From positions 5,955,586-6,019,585 of the forward strand of contig OY741276.1 in the NCBI GenBank assembly GCA_963514095.1: 64,000 nt of DNA. The letters run 5' to 3'. A program made the translations under genes and the position numbers. A model generated the notes under the pieces. It made no database searches. It was not told where the DNA came from and saw only the letters and a program-made list of their open reading frames with translations. The DNA comes from Eutrigla gurnardus (taxonomy: Eukaryota > Chordata > Actinopteri > Perciformes > Triglidae). Below, in pieces: positions 22,935 through 35,446 of the stretch; the first letter of the stretch is position 1, and each line of letters opens with the position of its first letter.

Positions 22935-23640
22935 ATTTGTTCTTATCATCTAGCAAAAATATACAGTAATAATACATTCAACTTTTCCATCAAAATCTGG
23001 ATCATTTGTTCTGCAGCAGAGAACACAATCATCATCGTCAAGTCTAATTGCCCTGCTCCTCCAATATGCTTTTTTTCTGTAACTTAAGGCTATATATTAG
23101 ATCATAATGTACAATTATATTCCCTAAGAACAACGAGCAAGCGAGAAAGCCACTGATGAATTCATGTCTGACATTTGACATCACACTCTTAGCATACAAT
23201 TAGCATCCCGTTACAATTACATTTGCCTGTGTGGTGACGTTGCCTTGGCAGCTTCTTTCTCCCACACGATTGGCTTTTGCAGCGCGGCGCAGTCACAGCA
23301 TCTGGTCGTCATTGCCTCAAAACCAACCATGGCATTCCCCATTCACATCTAAGCTATACTAGGTGCCTCCTATTCTAGGTTAGCCATGCCTGAGGGCATG
23401 CTAATTACCTTCTCTCTCTCTCTCTCTCTCTCGCTCTAAATTAACCGACTTTCACTGGGACTCTGTCGCCACTTTCAATCCGGCATTGATAGCAGACGGA
23501 GAGGAGGGGAGTGAGTGAGCGAGGGGGGAACGGGAGGGAGGAGCAAAGGGGTGAAAATAGAAACAAACTAATAATCTTCTACATTGCCTCCTAAACGAGA
23601 GCCACTCTGTCCCTAATGTAGACAAGTCATTTTGTACAAG
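22935..23640. other. Non-coding, AT-rich homeodomain-site-rich stretch
   Basis: Repeat-free except for a TC array at 23410-23432 and a purine tract near 23500-23550. Several ATTAGCAT, CTAATTACC and AATTACATTTG motifs occur at 23190-23410. It could be regulatory; no gene is seen. Confidence 0.35.
23410..23432. repeat. (TC)n microsatellite
   Basis: Perfect TC array of about 11 units. Confidence 0.93.
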
Positions 23641-23870
23641 CCGTTAAAGCCCACTGGGCCAGGCGAGCATGCAGTGCAGGGCCGCCTGTTTCAAAGATCT
23701 TTTGCAATCAGTTACACAATGGACCCCCTCATTTTATGCTGCTACATCATAAAAGTGCTCCTTTTGTTACATTTCCATCCTTAAAAGGGTCTTAATCCCC
23801 AGCTTTTCAGGCTGGTCTATGGCAAATTCCTAAGGGACATCCCATTCGCTGCAAGGGCTGGAGTGACCCA
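23641..23870. promoter_or_regulatory. Candidate enhancer-like block with paired SOX sites
   Basis: Repeat-free 230-base block. It contains ACAATGG (23716-23722) and CTTTTGTT (23761-23768), both SOX-type HMG-box cores, plus TTTTATG and TTGCAATCAG motifs between them. No open frame or mobile-element feature explains it. Conservation, which would decide the call, cannot be seen here. Confidence 0.3.
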
Positions 23871-24150
23871 CTCAGAAACCAGCATGCAGGGCTTTGAGCT
23901 TTTCTTCTGCTGCCACTCTCCAGAGAACATTAAATCGTACTTTTCATCCCCCTCACCATAGGGGGAAGCCCCTTAATGATGACAGAGAAAGAGAAATTCC
24001 TCCACTCGGTCCTATGACACCATTCTGCTGTCAAGCGGGCGTCTCGGCGGACAGAGAATCAAACATGGCTTCCTGCAGGTGGAACGCCAATGAAGGTCAT
24101 GGTACAGTCCAAAGAGGAGAGAAGGAGGGAAGGAGGTAGAGGAAGAAAGA

Positions 24151-24184
24151 GAGAGGGAGGGAGGGAGGGAGGGAGGGAGGGAGG
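24151..24184 (+). repeat. (GGGA)n array, G-quadruplex-capable
   Basis: Eight or so GGGA units in a row give many G3 runs with one-base loops, the arrangement that forms very stable parallel quadruplexes. Confidence 0.9.
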
Positions 24185-25761
24185 AGGCACTTCAGAGGGA
24201 GCCCAGCTTTTCCTGTACAAATTAAGTCATCTTCTGAAAAAGGAGGTAAAAAAAAACACTTGCAGCTTTCATTCCATCATACTTCATGCGTTACGCAGCC
24301 ATTTGATTTTTGAATAGCAGACATTTCTAGACCTCAAACTGTTTTACTCTTTGCAAGCGCTCCACATAATGTGGATTCCTCCAATCCAACACTTGACGGG
24401 ATGGTGTATGCCCTCGCAACTCGTTTTGAGTTTGTCTGGGAGAGAGGGGGAATCTAATCAGTTTGAATCCCCCCTCTCCCCCCCACCACCACCACCAGGC
24501 CTGCTTCACACCGGACCCCCTCAATGAGAACTTTGTACCAAAATAAAACAAGTGTCAATCAAGAAGTCAGCCAGTCAACATTCAGATGCAGTTCCTGTTA
24601 TTTCCCCAAGAGATACCCCCGAAGTTTGATGAGTTTTCCAATCTGTTTCCAGTAATTATACTTGAGTGCACATGAGAGGACATGGAGCTCATGCATTGCC
24701 AAAGCAAAAGCTGCCTGCTATACATCAACGAGTACAACTTATTAAAGTTATTAAAGAATTTAGAATATTAAAGACATGAATAAAAGAAATCAAGGTAAAT
24801 CATTACAGATAAAAAGTGTAAAATCGGCTCAGTGATCCAATCATGGTAATCGTAGTCTTGTGTTGGCGGTGAAGCATGTTGTAATCTCTAGCTTTGTGGC
24901 ATCTGTGTCCGAGTTAGTGCCCTTATTGTACAGGCAGGTCGGTCAGTTGGGAGACTAATGCAGTGGGATTTGAACGGGTGAAGATGTCACTGATAGTTTC
25001 CAGCATGAGACGAACATAGACTTCAATAGTCCATAATCCTCCAGCTACAAGCCTCAGCCCTCTGTAATGGCTTTTCTGACCACTCGGCTTAGGCCAACAC
25101 AAAAGTCATGGAAATGTGTACATGGAGGTACAAAGACACCTCAAACTGTGGTGTGGCTCTTTGTGGTGCTTTTTTTTTTTTTTTTTTTACCTCAACTCTA
25201 CAAAAAGTCCTTAGTGTTGTGTTTTCACTTTATTTCACAACCAAATAATAATAATAATGTTGAGAACACATGTGCGAGGCACATTTCACAGTTTGCCCTG
25301 AAGTAAATGGAGCATGTCGCAAGGCTCAAAGAAAGCTCAAAAGAAAAGCACCAAAACACAGGAGAAGCCATCAAAAGCAATAATTACATGCAGAGTCAGG
25401 GAGGGGTCCAGTATATGAACCAATAATCACAACCAGCGCCGAAGCTAGAATCTGATTAAACTGCTAATGACCTGTCACTCACGAGCGGGGCAGATGTTTA
25501 TAGATGCCCAGTACCAACCGCACAGCTCATCAGTCAGAGTCAGAGCCTTGGCAGCCGTGTCACCTACCACACCCACTCACTTAACATTACCGCCGAGCAG
25601 CGGCGGGGAAAACTCCACAACAGCAGTTCCTTTCAGGTTACTGATGGAGGATGTTGAGAGGTTGGCCGTGCACTTTCACAATCAGAAGGAGAGGGCAGCG
25701 GTGTGTTTATTTATTTATCAGCCGTTCCATTCTCACTGTCTTACTTTGGCCGCGGTGCAAC

Positions 25762-25823
25762 GCCGCCGCCGCCACCGCCGCCACCTTTCCTGAGCTGCCC
25801 CCCCCCCACCCCACCCCATTTGT
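25762..25823. repeat. CCG-rich triplet and poly-C patch
   Basis: CGCCGCCGCCGCC followed by CACCGCCGCCACC, then a nine-base C run and CCCCACCCC. The minus strand is G-rich and quadruplex-capable. Frames here encode alternating Ala/Arg/His runs. Confidence 0.85.
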
Positions 25824-26010
25824 GATGTGGAAGCAGCCATTTTCTTGCGGTGACTTCCTCAGCTCTCACCCTGACGCGTGACACTCATGACAAATTGGGT
25901 GTGGAAGTGAAGGTGATGGGCTGTGAAAGCAATGCCCCTGCCCCCCACTATACACACTGTGGACATGTACACGAAGGCAGCCAGGCACACAAATACACGG
26001 ATATCGCTCA

Positions 26011-26062
26011 TGTGTGTGTGTGTGTGTGTCGACCCAATATCACACACACACACACACACACA
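26011..26062. repeat. Back-to-back (TG)n and (CA)n forming a perfect hairpin
   Basis: A TG run (26011-26029) and a CA run (26041-26062) are separated by an 11-base unique spacer, so the two arrays are exact reverse complements and can pair over about 19 bp. Confidence 0.93.
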
Positions 26063-28209
26063 ATGCTCTTAGCCACTCAGCCTTGCCCTGAGCGAAGCGA
26101 CGAGGGTGTGTTGCAAACAGGGTGATGACCTGGATGTAAAACACACAAAAGGAAAGAAAAACAGGAAATGGAAATCTCGACTTCCATCAATTCCAACTTT
26201 GACTCCCAACATGTGTTTTCTACAGCCTCGTCTATTCAAACCGCAGCCCGATTCAATAAGCTGCACTACGGCTCTCCGAGGCATGCACATACTTGCTCGT
26301 AATTCTGTTTTTCTTCATCTGTGAAAAAGAAGATCCAGAAAATGGATTTTTTAATTTTATTTATCCCACATTTGAGGTTTACTCCGGTTAATGTGGAACA
26401 GATGGATTTCAGCGTTTTTCTTTTTTCAATACGAAACACCAACAACATTCCTCCGACTACTATTATTTTCAAATAATTTACAACCAATTAAAATCCTCAC
26501 ATTACCCACCTTTACGGTGAAAAATTGAGTAATTTCAACCAGGGGAAAAATTATTATACAGAATTGTAAAGCAATTATCATAACATTACACTAATTCCCA
26601 TAGAAGTATTTAAATTATATGGTTGGTTGATTGCATGATGAATTAAAGAGACATTTTTTTCATACTAAGAACCTCATCCAGCAGCGATCAGGATGGGGGC
26701 TCTAAGGCACATTCAAGACCAGACAGGCCGGAACAAGTCTTTTATAGAAATCATATTATTATCATCATCACCTCCAGGGACTTAGTCCCACCTGCAACCG
26801 CAGCCTGATACACAAGTGCTTAAGGAACATGTCATTACCATAGTAATACAACAAGATGTTAAAACTTGATGTCATACAACTCAATGTACACTCACCTTAC
26901 GTTGTTTTAATTATGCCCAGTGTAATGTCACACCTCCAGCTAACAGTTGGCCAAGAGTTTTTTGTTTTTCAGAATGAATGAATAAACTGACGCAGATCCA
27001 GACCCAACAATAGAAATCTTTGTCCTTCTAAGCCTCGGGGCAACATTAGAAAAACAGATACCCACTATGAATATTTGTCTAGATGTGGTTTAGATGGTAA
27101 GATCTTCCCGGCAGAGAAGATACAAACCACAGAACTATGTATTATTTTTTTGTTTTGATTTGATCAATGACAGTTATATCAACAACACCAAGTATGGATA
27201 TAGTTTGGTTTAGTTTGATTCATTGGAAAACATTCCAAACACATTGGTGAAAATGCAAGCACATTAACACCAAGGAAGCCAAGAATGACTCTCATTGTGG
27301 CCCCTGTAGTTCTATCAGGTCGTCCGCACCACATCAACATGCAGACAGACCATCAGGGTCCAGAGGGGAAGACACATGACCACATACATGTATCTCCATT
27401 AGTTCATTTAGGAGAGGAAGTTCGACAACTCAAACGTGTGCGTTCAAACTCACTCTATGACCTGGTTATGTGAATATTCCCATATTTGTCATGTGTGGAC
27501 CACATGTTAAAAAAAGGTTCTACGTAACCAACATACACGTGAGCGTATGAATGCATGGCCATCAATGGGGTCTGGTTATGCAGAATATTAAAGTCCCCAG
27601 CTGAAAAGGCCATTCATAATGTGATTAAAACTTTGCTGAGCTCAGCAGAAACTAATCTCCCGAATGTATCCCGACTGTATGACAATTTTACACTTTTTTT
27701 TTTCTTTTTTTTTTACACTGTAACAAGGCCATCACCTGGCAAAGACTCCAATACATACTAATGAGAGGGATGGAGTTATTATTAGATTACTAAGGTGAAT
27801 GTGATTAGCAAGAACTATAGCTTTGCTTCTTGAAAACATAATTGTACTGCGCATTAAGCTGGAGGCTCACACTATCAAAGTTGTATCAGGCAATTGACAA
27901 GGCTTTTATAATTAGGCGTGCTGTTCTTTGAGAGACGAAGACGAAATCTCTGCCACACAATGCACAGCAGGCTATATATTCACTTACAACCCCTACAGGC
28001 AGCACAGAACAGCCGCGTTGCCTTTGATCCTTCCACTCAATTGTTTCTAGAGGTTGTTTAGGTCCTTAAACCCTTTTGTGTTCGGCGTAACATCAATTGC
28101 AGAGCAAAGACGCTGGTAAAGGAAAGTGGTAGCAAGTATATCGCTTGGTTCCTGAGAAGACAATTTATGTAGTGTAGATGTACTCATATCTGTAGATGCA
28201 TATCTATCA
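26063..28209. other. Non-coding stretch
   Basis: Single-copy-looking, AT-rich at 26340-26660. A poly-T patch lies at 27695-27713. The block at about 27790-27960 is repeat-free, with TATCAAAG, CAATTGAC and TATAATTAGG motifs, and could be regulatory. No gene is recognised. Confidence 0.5.
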
Positions 28210-28291
28210 CTCCATCTATTTCTATACCCACTTTTTTCTGTTCAGGGTCACAGGGAGATGGAGTCTATTGGAGCGCACTGACAAGAGGCAA
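28210..28291 (+). mobile_element. Fragment of an abundant teleost dispersed repeat
   Basis: CCATCTATTTCTATACCCAC, then CTGTTCAGGGTCACAGGGAG and a TGGAGTCTATTGGAGC-like continuation, match in layout a very common fish dispersed repeat whose usual form contains a TTCAGGGTCGCGGG and GGAGCCTATCCCAGC core. Only about 80 bases are left, with several substitutions. Family assignment is not attempted. Confidence 0.55.
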
Positions 28292-30076
28292 TTAAGACCC
28301 TCGGCTAAATGTTAGCTTTTTCTTATGTAGCTGATTTGTCTTTAATTAGTACACAAATAGTTCTCGTTAAATATACTAGCACAAACTAAAGTCATAGTTT
28401 GTTTTTCTGTTAAAAGGTGACAATTTGATTGATGTGGGTTCACCCTCAACTGGATCATTTGTTGCACACCAAAATACAGCAAGATGTGTCAAGTCCATCA
28501 AAAGTGTCCAAAAATGATTAATACTATCTGAAGAAATCCTGAGAAGAATCCATATCATGTCCTCCATATCATTGATGCTGCCAATTCTAAAGTGCCTCCA
28601 TTCCATGTTTACACATACATTTTTTTTTCTAAGACACCCGGCATCACAAAGCTATAGGCCCCGTCTGTGCACGGTGGCCATTGTGCACACGTCAGGCGAG
28701 GCTTTTTTTTGTGCCATTGTGTTCGGTGACAGGCTGAATGAGAGGGAGTGTTTCTCAGTACCAGGATGTGTGGGAGACACCTGCTGGGCCGGGCTGCACC
28801 GGCCTGCTCTGCTCCGCCATTAAAACGTGTAGCGCTGGGGGCTCTTTTGTTCGGCAGGAGCTGTTGGTGGCGACATGTTTGAAGTGTCACAAGTGTCAGT
28901 CTTTATTAGATTCAGAATGATATTAGGGGACGGAGGAGTACGTTAGTCAAGGAAGGGGAAAGATGGATTGAGCAAGATAGATAGAGAGCATCCCTCATAT
29001 GCTATCCTCTCCGAATACCCAACACCAAGGCAAATTCTGAGAGGTGACCTGCATGAGATGCTTATATTTCCAGGGGTTATTCTATATCTAATGTCCAAAT
29101 CTGTGGCTAAATCTCTACTCCAATACATATTTTTGCTTCCTGATATCTCATAACTCAGATGACATGCTAGGTGGAATCATCAGGTGCCAAGTAGAATTAG
29201 CAACGCATCAACTTGTTGGATGAAAACACATTTTGATACAAATCAGTGTTAGTAAATCGAAAAAAAAGTAGTTGAAAGGGCACATTATATATAGTAGTAG
29301 TTGTATATATTGCAGGCTGCTTCCAGTTCAATTCATCACATAATATTCTGAGGTAATGAAGCATCTCCTTTCTGTTGTTTTCATTAGCATACATTCTTAC
29401 TGATTGGGAACAATTTCACTGTGTGTGTGTGTGTACACACCCGTGTCTGCATGCATTTTCCAAAATAAGAATACAGGAGAGATAATTCGAGGGTTTGCTG
29501 CAGTACAAATACGGAGGTTGCTGGAAGCACGCATCGATTGACATCTGCTCAAATGTTCATCGACAAAAGGAAAAACACTGAGAAAACGAGTGCGAGGGAG
29601 AGAGAGGGGTCCTGAGAGGGGGGGAGAAAAATCCATAATTGCTCTCATCGCCATATGATTTTCTGCAGGCAATTTTCAGGGAGCACACACTGACCTTTGC
29701 CTACTTAATTCCTGTGCAGTAAAGAAACAGAGAGATGATCACTGAGGCACATAATTACACCCTCATCGATACATGGATCTATGGGATGGGCAATGAATGC
29801 AACCCAGGGATAAAAGGACAATACACATTACCCTCACACACAAGCATGTACTCTGACCTACATGCACACACTTTGAAGAAAACACACACATGCACGCACG
29901 CACATTATCATAGCACCGGCATGTATTTCTATCTGGATGCAAAGTCAATGTGAAATGCATGGTGGGTAATGATGATGTGAAGGTTTGAGGCTGCAAGCTG
30001 GATGGAGGAGCCCCATATGGCTCTCTCCGTCCGTGTCATTACCTTGTTACGCCTCTGACTTCCATTCAGGGAGAGG
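28292..30076. other. Non-coding stretch
   Basis: No gene is recognised. Scattered CA-rich bits lie near 29420-29440 and 29880-29905, too short to count as arrays. Frames of up to 93 codons on both strands look random. Confidence 0.5.

Positions 30077-30123
<47 letters not shown>
30077..30123. repeat. (GA)n microsatellite, about 23 units
   Basis: Perfect GA array of about 46 bases. Confidence 0.97.
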
Positions 30124-30126
<3 letters not shown>

Positions 30127-30239
30127 GGATCACCCAAGACCACGATACAACTGAAATTGTCTGGGGTCAACAGTGCCATAATTACTTTAAAATGTCAGCC
30201 TGCAATAAAATACAACAGTTCATCTGGCAGAAAGCAAAT

Positions 30240-30400
30240 TAGCTTTGACCATGCCGTAATTACCCTTTCCTGCAGAACCATTAGAAGAGATCAAATCTTC
30301 ACATTCTCTGTTTGAGGAAAGGCCATCAGAGTACACTCCACCTGACAAGGATGCACATTTGCCATTTGGCAGGGGTAATTAATTGTCCTTATAATAGAAA
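30240..30400. promoter_or_regulatory. Candidate regulatory block, homeodomain-rich
   Basis: Repeat-free segment with GCCGTAATTACCC near its start and TAATTAATTG at 30376-30385, plus AGATCAAATC. Paired TAAT sites are typical of homeodomain-bound enhancers. No frame explains it. This is inference from motif density only. Confidence 0.25.
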
Positions 30401-32170
30401 TTTTATATTGGACTTCCAAATGGAAAAAAAGTGTAATAACCTGCCAGTTTTATCTTAACCATTTGCCGACACCCTTTGCCTCTTGCTCTCTCGTCATATC
30501 TTCTTCCTTGTTTTCCCCTCTTCCTGTTTGACTTTAGCAGCTGATTGATTCGTAGGTTCAAATCCTCAAACAGAGGATTTCTTACTGGCATCTTTCCCCA
30601 ATCATGACATATTCAACGTAAACATGCTGATCTCCAACGAGAGTGTTTTTTTTTCTGAAATGAAAATCAAAAACCCTCCATCCTTATGAATGAACTACAA
30701 TTTTATACTCATTCTTTTAATTCTATTAAATTATCATCCAATTGCGGTTACTCAAGATTGCCGATAGCTGATTGCCGATGGAGAGGAGAACAGCTATACC
30801 CCTCCCACCTGTCCCCACTGGCAGCCAACACAGACACAACTGGAGACCCAGGTCGTATAGCTGGGTCCTCTGGAGGGAAGGGAGGCCCCGGAGAACCAGA
30901 ACCAGGACTACATGGAGGAAGACAGTCAGACCTTGCTGAAGTAAAATGAGAGGCTATCTAAAGGGAATCCATGTTTAGGGCCGTTAAGCGACGATCAAAA
31001 CGCTTCCAAACTCTCTATTATGCACCTTTAAATACGGGTAAGAGATTAAAATGAGACGTGTTTTCCCACAATACATGGAAGCGACGCGCCACCAAGCTCT
31101 GTGTTATGGCAATCAGTGGTATTGTGATCGATTTCTTTAAGCCCCCGTGTGTTTCGTAAGCACAGGTACCACGTTTTGTGTGAAGATTATTATCATGTTA
31201 AACTCCATTCCTCTCCTGAGCCTCCCCACTATGTCTACGCTTTTAGCGATTAGCGCCTGAGACAGTGGGAGAGGTTTCCTACGAAGCCGTGCTAACTGAA
31301 TGGGGATTAGGTGCGGAATAGCTGGGCGTGGATGGAAGCCCAGAGTAGTCGATTGGAACTGTATCTCAGGTACATGAGCGAGATGCTGTACTACCGCCGC
31401 CGAGCTGCTTCTTCCGCTGAATCTAAATCGCAGCTCAAGAGCATTGTAACCTTATCAAATTAGCTTTGGGCCCAGTCTGTCAGCCAGTGCTGCTGGGTTG
31501 GCAGTCACCACCGTGATTAGTCATATTGAATTATACATTCAGAGCATGTACGACACCTTCCACATCAACACAATACATAAAGCCACTCACACACACACAC
31601 ACACACGGAGCCAGAGACATACTGTAGTCAGAATACATACACAATCTCACACAGCCAAGGAAATAAGCACACATATATGAATGCGCATGCAAGCACACAC
31701 ACACACACATAAAGAAAAAAAAACACACACACACTTTCTGTTTTGGAACCGGGTGATGTGGATGTGCGTAAACAGGATTAGGGGAGACGGTTCCACTGTC
31801 ACACAGACCTCCAGATTGTAATTCTCATGCCTCTCTGACAGCTTGGCACGGCACTAAGTCACCTAACGTTTGCCTCGACATGAAATCCAGACCTGGGCAC
31901 AGATGAGGTTATCAGTGGGGATGGAGGCGTGGGAGGAAACGCTTCTATTGGGAGAACTCACACCTGGGCTTGGTTGACCGAGGGGAATGAAGGTATCTAC
32001 CATTTCTAGCATACCTACTGTGATGCCTGAGATTCAGACGCTCTCCTCATACACGTGTGAAACCTGAAATCTGAAAGTAGCTGAGCGATTACAATCCTCT
32101 TCATTAAATTTATCTCTTGCGACATAAACTTTTAATATGCACACCAGACGTGTGTATGGGACTTCCAGGG
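30401..32170. other. Non-coding stretch
   Basis: Mostly single-copy-looking. Short CA arrays lie at 31589-31606 and about 31695-31735. The block at 31440-31560 and the one at 31740-32000 are repeat-free but without diagnostic motifs. No gene is seen. Confidence 0.5.
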
Positions 32171-32400
32171 CAGCTTAAATGACTGCAACCTGTAATTACT
32201 GTTCCAGCACTTGATTAGAATAATCTGATTGCAATTATTCAGTGACTTTAAAATACAGGCCCGGAGCTACAGAACAATAATTCAAGGGCAGTGATTGTGA
32301 GCGTGTTTCTTTTTTGGCTGTAAAATGACGTTTTAATCGACACGGAGTGAAAGAGGTTCCCTGCTAAGGAGCCAGCTCCCTCAATTAAAGCCCATTTATG
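32171..32400. promoter_or_regulatory. Candidate regulatory block, TAAT/ATTA-rich
   Basis: Dense homeodomain-type cores (CTGTAATTAC, TTGATTAG, AATAATCTGATTG, CAATTATTC, AACAATAATTC) within about 110 bases, then TTTTAATCGAC and TCAATTAAAG. It is repeat-free and has no frame of note. Function is inferred from motif clustering. Confidence 0.25.
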
Positions 32401-33339
32401 AAGTGAGGGGGAAGACGTTGTGCTGCGATGTGGAGTTAATCACCAGGCAGACACTTAAAGAGTTCTCACGGATCAGGGAACTAACCCCTCTAACGGGTAA
32501 ACAGGCAGGAACGCAGCACTCCGGCAAGGCCACCAAAACACACGCACGCATGCCGACATTCACGCCAGCACTTACTGTGGTATTATGTTGTTCCTTTCCT
32601 TAATTAATTAGCTGAAAGAATCGAAAAGTCACAGCCTATGGGAGGGTTTTTTTTTTTTTTTTTTTTGTTATGATCACTTGATTAAAAGAAAAAATTCTAG
32701 ATTAAAATGCGCGTGCAGTCAGTCGATAAAGACATGTCAATTGTCTCCCACGTATATTCTGGGGCAACAAAGTTAGATAAGTGATCGCATTTAACAGGCA
32801 ACTCTAATGTGTCTCATCACTCTAAGGAGTCTGTGGTGGATTAATTAAAAAACTAATACAACGTGAGGGAGACGCATTGCCCAGTTGGCACTGATTCCAT
32901 GGTCAAAGTGAAGGACAAAGATGGTGACTGGAATCTTTGACTTTTATTCCGTGGTTCTGATTTACCTCGGAGACAGGTTTTTTTTTGTCCCCGCCTTACA
33001 GGCTTGACCCACCCCCGGATGATTAACAGAATGGATTCCTTCAACACACATACATGTAGAGATGAGGACGAGGGCGCCAGCGGGTGCTTACACTTACACG
33101 GACTTAAAATGAAATCTAAATTGATGTCCATTGTATTTGTGAAAGCTTTATTGTAACCATCCTCGATTATTCTGTTTCATAATTGACTGTACATCACTAA
33201 CAAAAACGCGCCACCAAGAACGCATTAATCAGTATTACTCTGCCTTAACCTCGGTAAGTGGCACAATAAGAGACATGCCCTCTCTAATCAGCTTCATTGT
33301 GTTATATCACCTCCGCTCTAACTATATCACAGAGAGTTC
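32401..33339. other. Non-coding stretch
   Basis: Contains a poly-T run (about 32648-32666) and nothing else recognised. Confidence 0.5.
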
Positions 33340-33530
33340 AAAGACCTCACACTACATGTTATTGCTAAAACCATCTTTAATCAGCGGCATTGGTCTTTGT
33401 TAGATCGCGGAGGTCTACGTTGTAATGAAAACGCCAGCTAGCTCTGATAGCAGCCTAATTGGGAGATAATGAGCCAATAACATCAATGGCTAATGACACA
33501 CCGAGTCTAAGTCACACCCCCCTCAGGCCA
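33340..33530. promoter_or_regulatory. Candidate regulatory block
   Basis: Repeat-free, with TTTAATCAGC, CCTAATTGGGAG, GATAATGAGCCAATAACATC and GGCTAATGAC: several TAAT cores beside a CCAAT box. No frame or mobile-element sign. Weak, motif-based call. Confidence 0.22.
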
Positions 33531-35149
33531 CACAGAGGCTCATTCACCACTGATGGAGTGCATAGCTGGGAAGTCTGACAGAGCTAGACCATGCTCTGTG
33601 CAAACAGGCTGTCTTGATGGCTTCATTAGGGTAATGAAAGGCGGCGCTCGACGCTTAAAGATGGTTATAGTGGACCTTAGCTCAAGGGAGCAAATACAGA
33701 CCATAGAGGATCAGAGTCATGGATCGGATCAGCAGAAAGAAGAGAGCAAATAACTTTTGGAGATGTCCCCATCATTTATTTGCCACTGATACAGATTACC
33801 CAATGAGCCATTTCAGCCAATGCAAATCGTTTTGGTTGTTTATTTTTTAATAATAGCAGCTGGTATACAAGGCTCCAGACTATTTTTTTCCCCCACCACC
33901 ATTAAGTCAGTGTAAATAGTCAATTATTTTTAATGTTAAAGTGGTTATTTGCATAAAAACACACAATTAAAATGATTAGGAAATAAAAGATCATATTTTT
34001 ATATATAATGTATTATAAGCTGCTTAGAGCTGGTGTTAGGGAGTTAAACAGGTCATAATTCCCTCTCTAATATGCATTTTATATTGCTGTGAAAACGTCT
34101 CCTTCAAACAACTGTAGTTATTTCAGTTTCTCACCAAAAAAAGAAAGCATTCGAACACATCATGAGCAATTTACTTTTGCTCGATACGCCTTTTTACTGA
34201 ATCGAGCCTGAACGGATCGTAATGTAACTCAAAGGAAGCTCCGCACGTTAGCTCATAATGTAAATTAGTAGCTCTCCTCCTGCATATATTTAACATGGAT
34301 TTGTTTTTCACAATATAGCATTTCCAGAGATTATCAGAGCTACTAGAAAGCATTTATGTTGATTGCATTTTTTATATATAAATATTGGCTTTTGGCATTA
34401 AGTATTTCACTTATGTAAACGTAATTTCATTATCAAAAGAGACGATTTAAACTGCATTTAAAAGGAAAATGCGGGGCCGTCGCTCTACTATGTGGATGTG
34501 AATATTATGTGTAATTTGTTTGTTTGTGAGAGTCTGAACGGGGGCTGGGGCTGGGGGGATTGACAGCTTAAGCACTGTACGAGTGTGTGGGCGTGGGCAC
34601 CAGTAAGTGGGTTGAAGGGGGCTGAACTTTTGTCAGGTCTCAACAATGAACTAGCTAACAGTAAACAAGCCTGATGATGCATAATCACATTAGGAGAGAC
34701 ACCAAGCATGGAGGAACGACCCTGCTAATCCACACTGTGCTAGCTGTGTAACCTGCACATAATCCCTGGGAGAAGGAGCGGGGTTGAGAGGAAGAGAGTG
34801 CAGCGAAGGGGAGAGGAGGACCAATGGAGGCTTTGGAATTGAATTACTGTATGTAAAAGCTTTAGGCCAATTAACCAGGTGTTTAAAAAGCTCTGCCCCG
34901 CTGTAGCTTGCATTCATATGATAGGGGACGGTGTTTTTCATTTCCTGTGGAGGGCTCAATGATGTGGGCAGTTTAATGAAGCAGGGATGCATGACATGCG
35001 AGCGAATAAAACACCTTAGTGGTGCTAAAAAATGGGTCGGAGCAAAAACACCCAAAGGTGGCAGCAACTACAATTTATGCATTAGCTTTAAACATCCAAG
35101 GATACAGGAATGATGCTGATGAACTCTTCAAGCCTAAAGTTACACTACT
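33531..35149. other. Non-coding stretch
   Basis: No gene is recognised. It is AT-rich at 33840-34030. A G-rich stretch with three G-runs lies at 34540-34558. A repeat-free block at about 34810-35010 carries GGCCAATTAACC and TTTAATGAAGC motifs. Open frames on both strands at 34690-35113 do not agree with any family I know. Confidence 0.5.
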
Positions 35150-35446
35150 ACAGTGTAGAATCCACTTTGCCTTTCCTTTGAGGGTCATTAAGGAATGGAA
35201 CAAAATCCCCATTATATTCATCAGTATATTTGGACCTATGATAGATGTATTGTGTTTTGGAAATTGTATTTGTGTTAATTGCATTAGTTGTATTACTGTT
35301 GTTAGTGTATTAGCGTCGACCTGCCCGGGGACTACGGATGAAAATGAGCTAGTAGCGAAATCTACAATGCATCTCTTCTCATTATGTGAGATTAATGTTT
35401 TTGTATATTGTCCCTGACAAATAAATGTAATAAACTAAACTAAACT
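35150..35446 (+). mobile_element. 3' end of a non-LTR retrotransposon (CR1/L2/Rex1-like, tentative)
   Basis: The frame contains FPLRVIKEWNKIP (35172-35210), which resembles the (F)FPR-x-I-x-x-WN-x-LP motif near the C-terminus of many CR1/L2-type LINE reverse transcriptases. It is followed by a 3' untranslated region with GGGGACTACGGATGAAAA, CCCTGACAAATAAA (polyadenylation signal at 35420-35425) and tandem TAAAC units ending at 35446. The copy is 5'-truncated. The upstream boundary is uncertain and may lie near 35019. The catalytic domain is absent. Confidence 0.65.

Larger units (their letters stand above)
23871..26010. other. Non-coding stretch with G4-type repeat and A/T runs
   Basis: It includes the GGGA array (24151-24184), poly-T (25171-25188), and a CCG-rich patch with poly-C (25762-25823). 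The block at 24590-24760 is repeat-free and TAAT/E-box-containing but undistinguished. No gene is recognised. Confidence 0.5.

Noticed and set aside
30554..30564. GGTTCAAATCC, a match to the tRNA B box
   Set aside because: The flanking bases do not form a T stem and no A box or acceptor stem is found upstream, so neither a tRNA nor a tRNA-derived SINE is supported.
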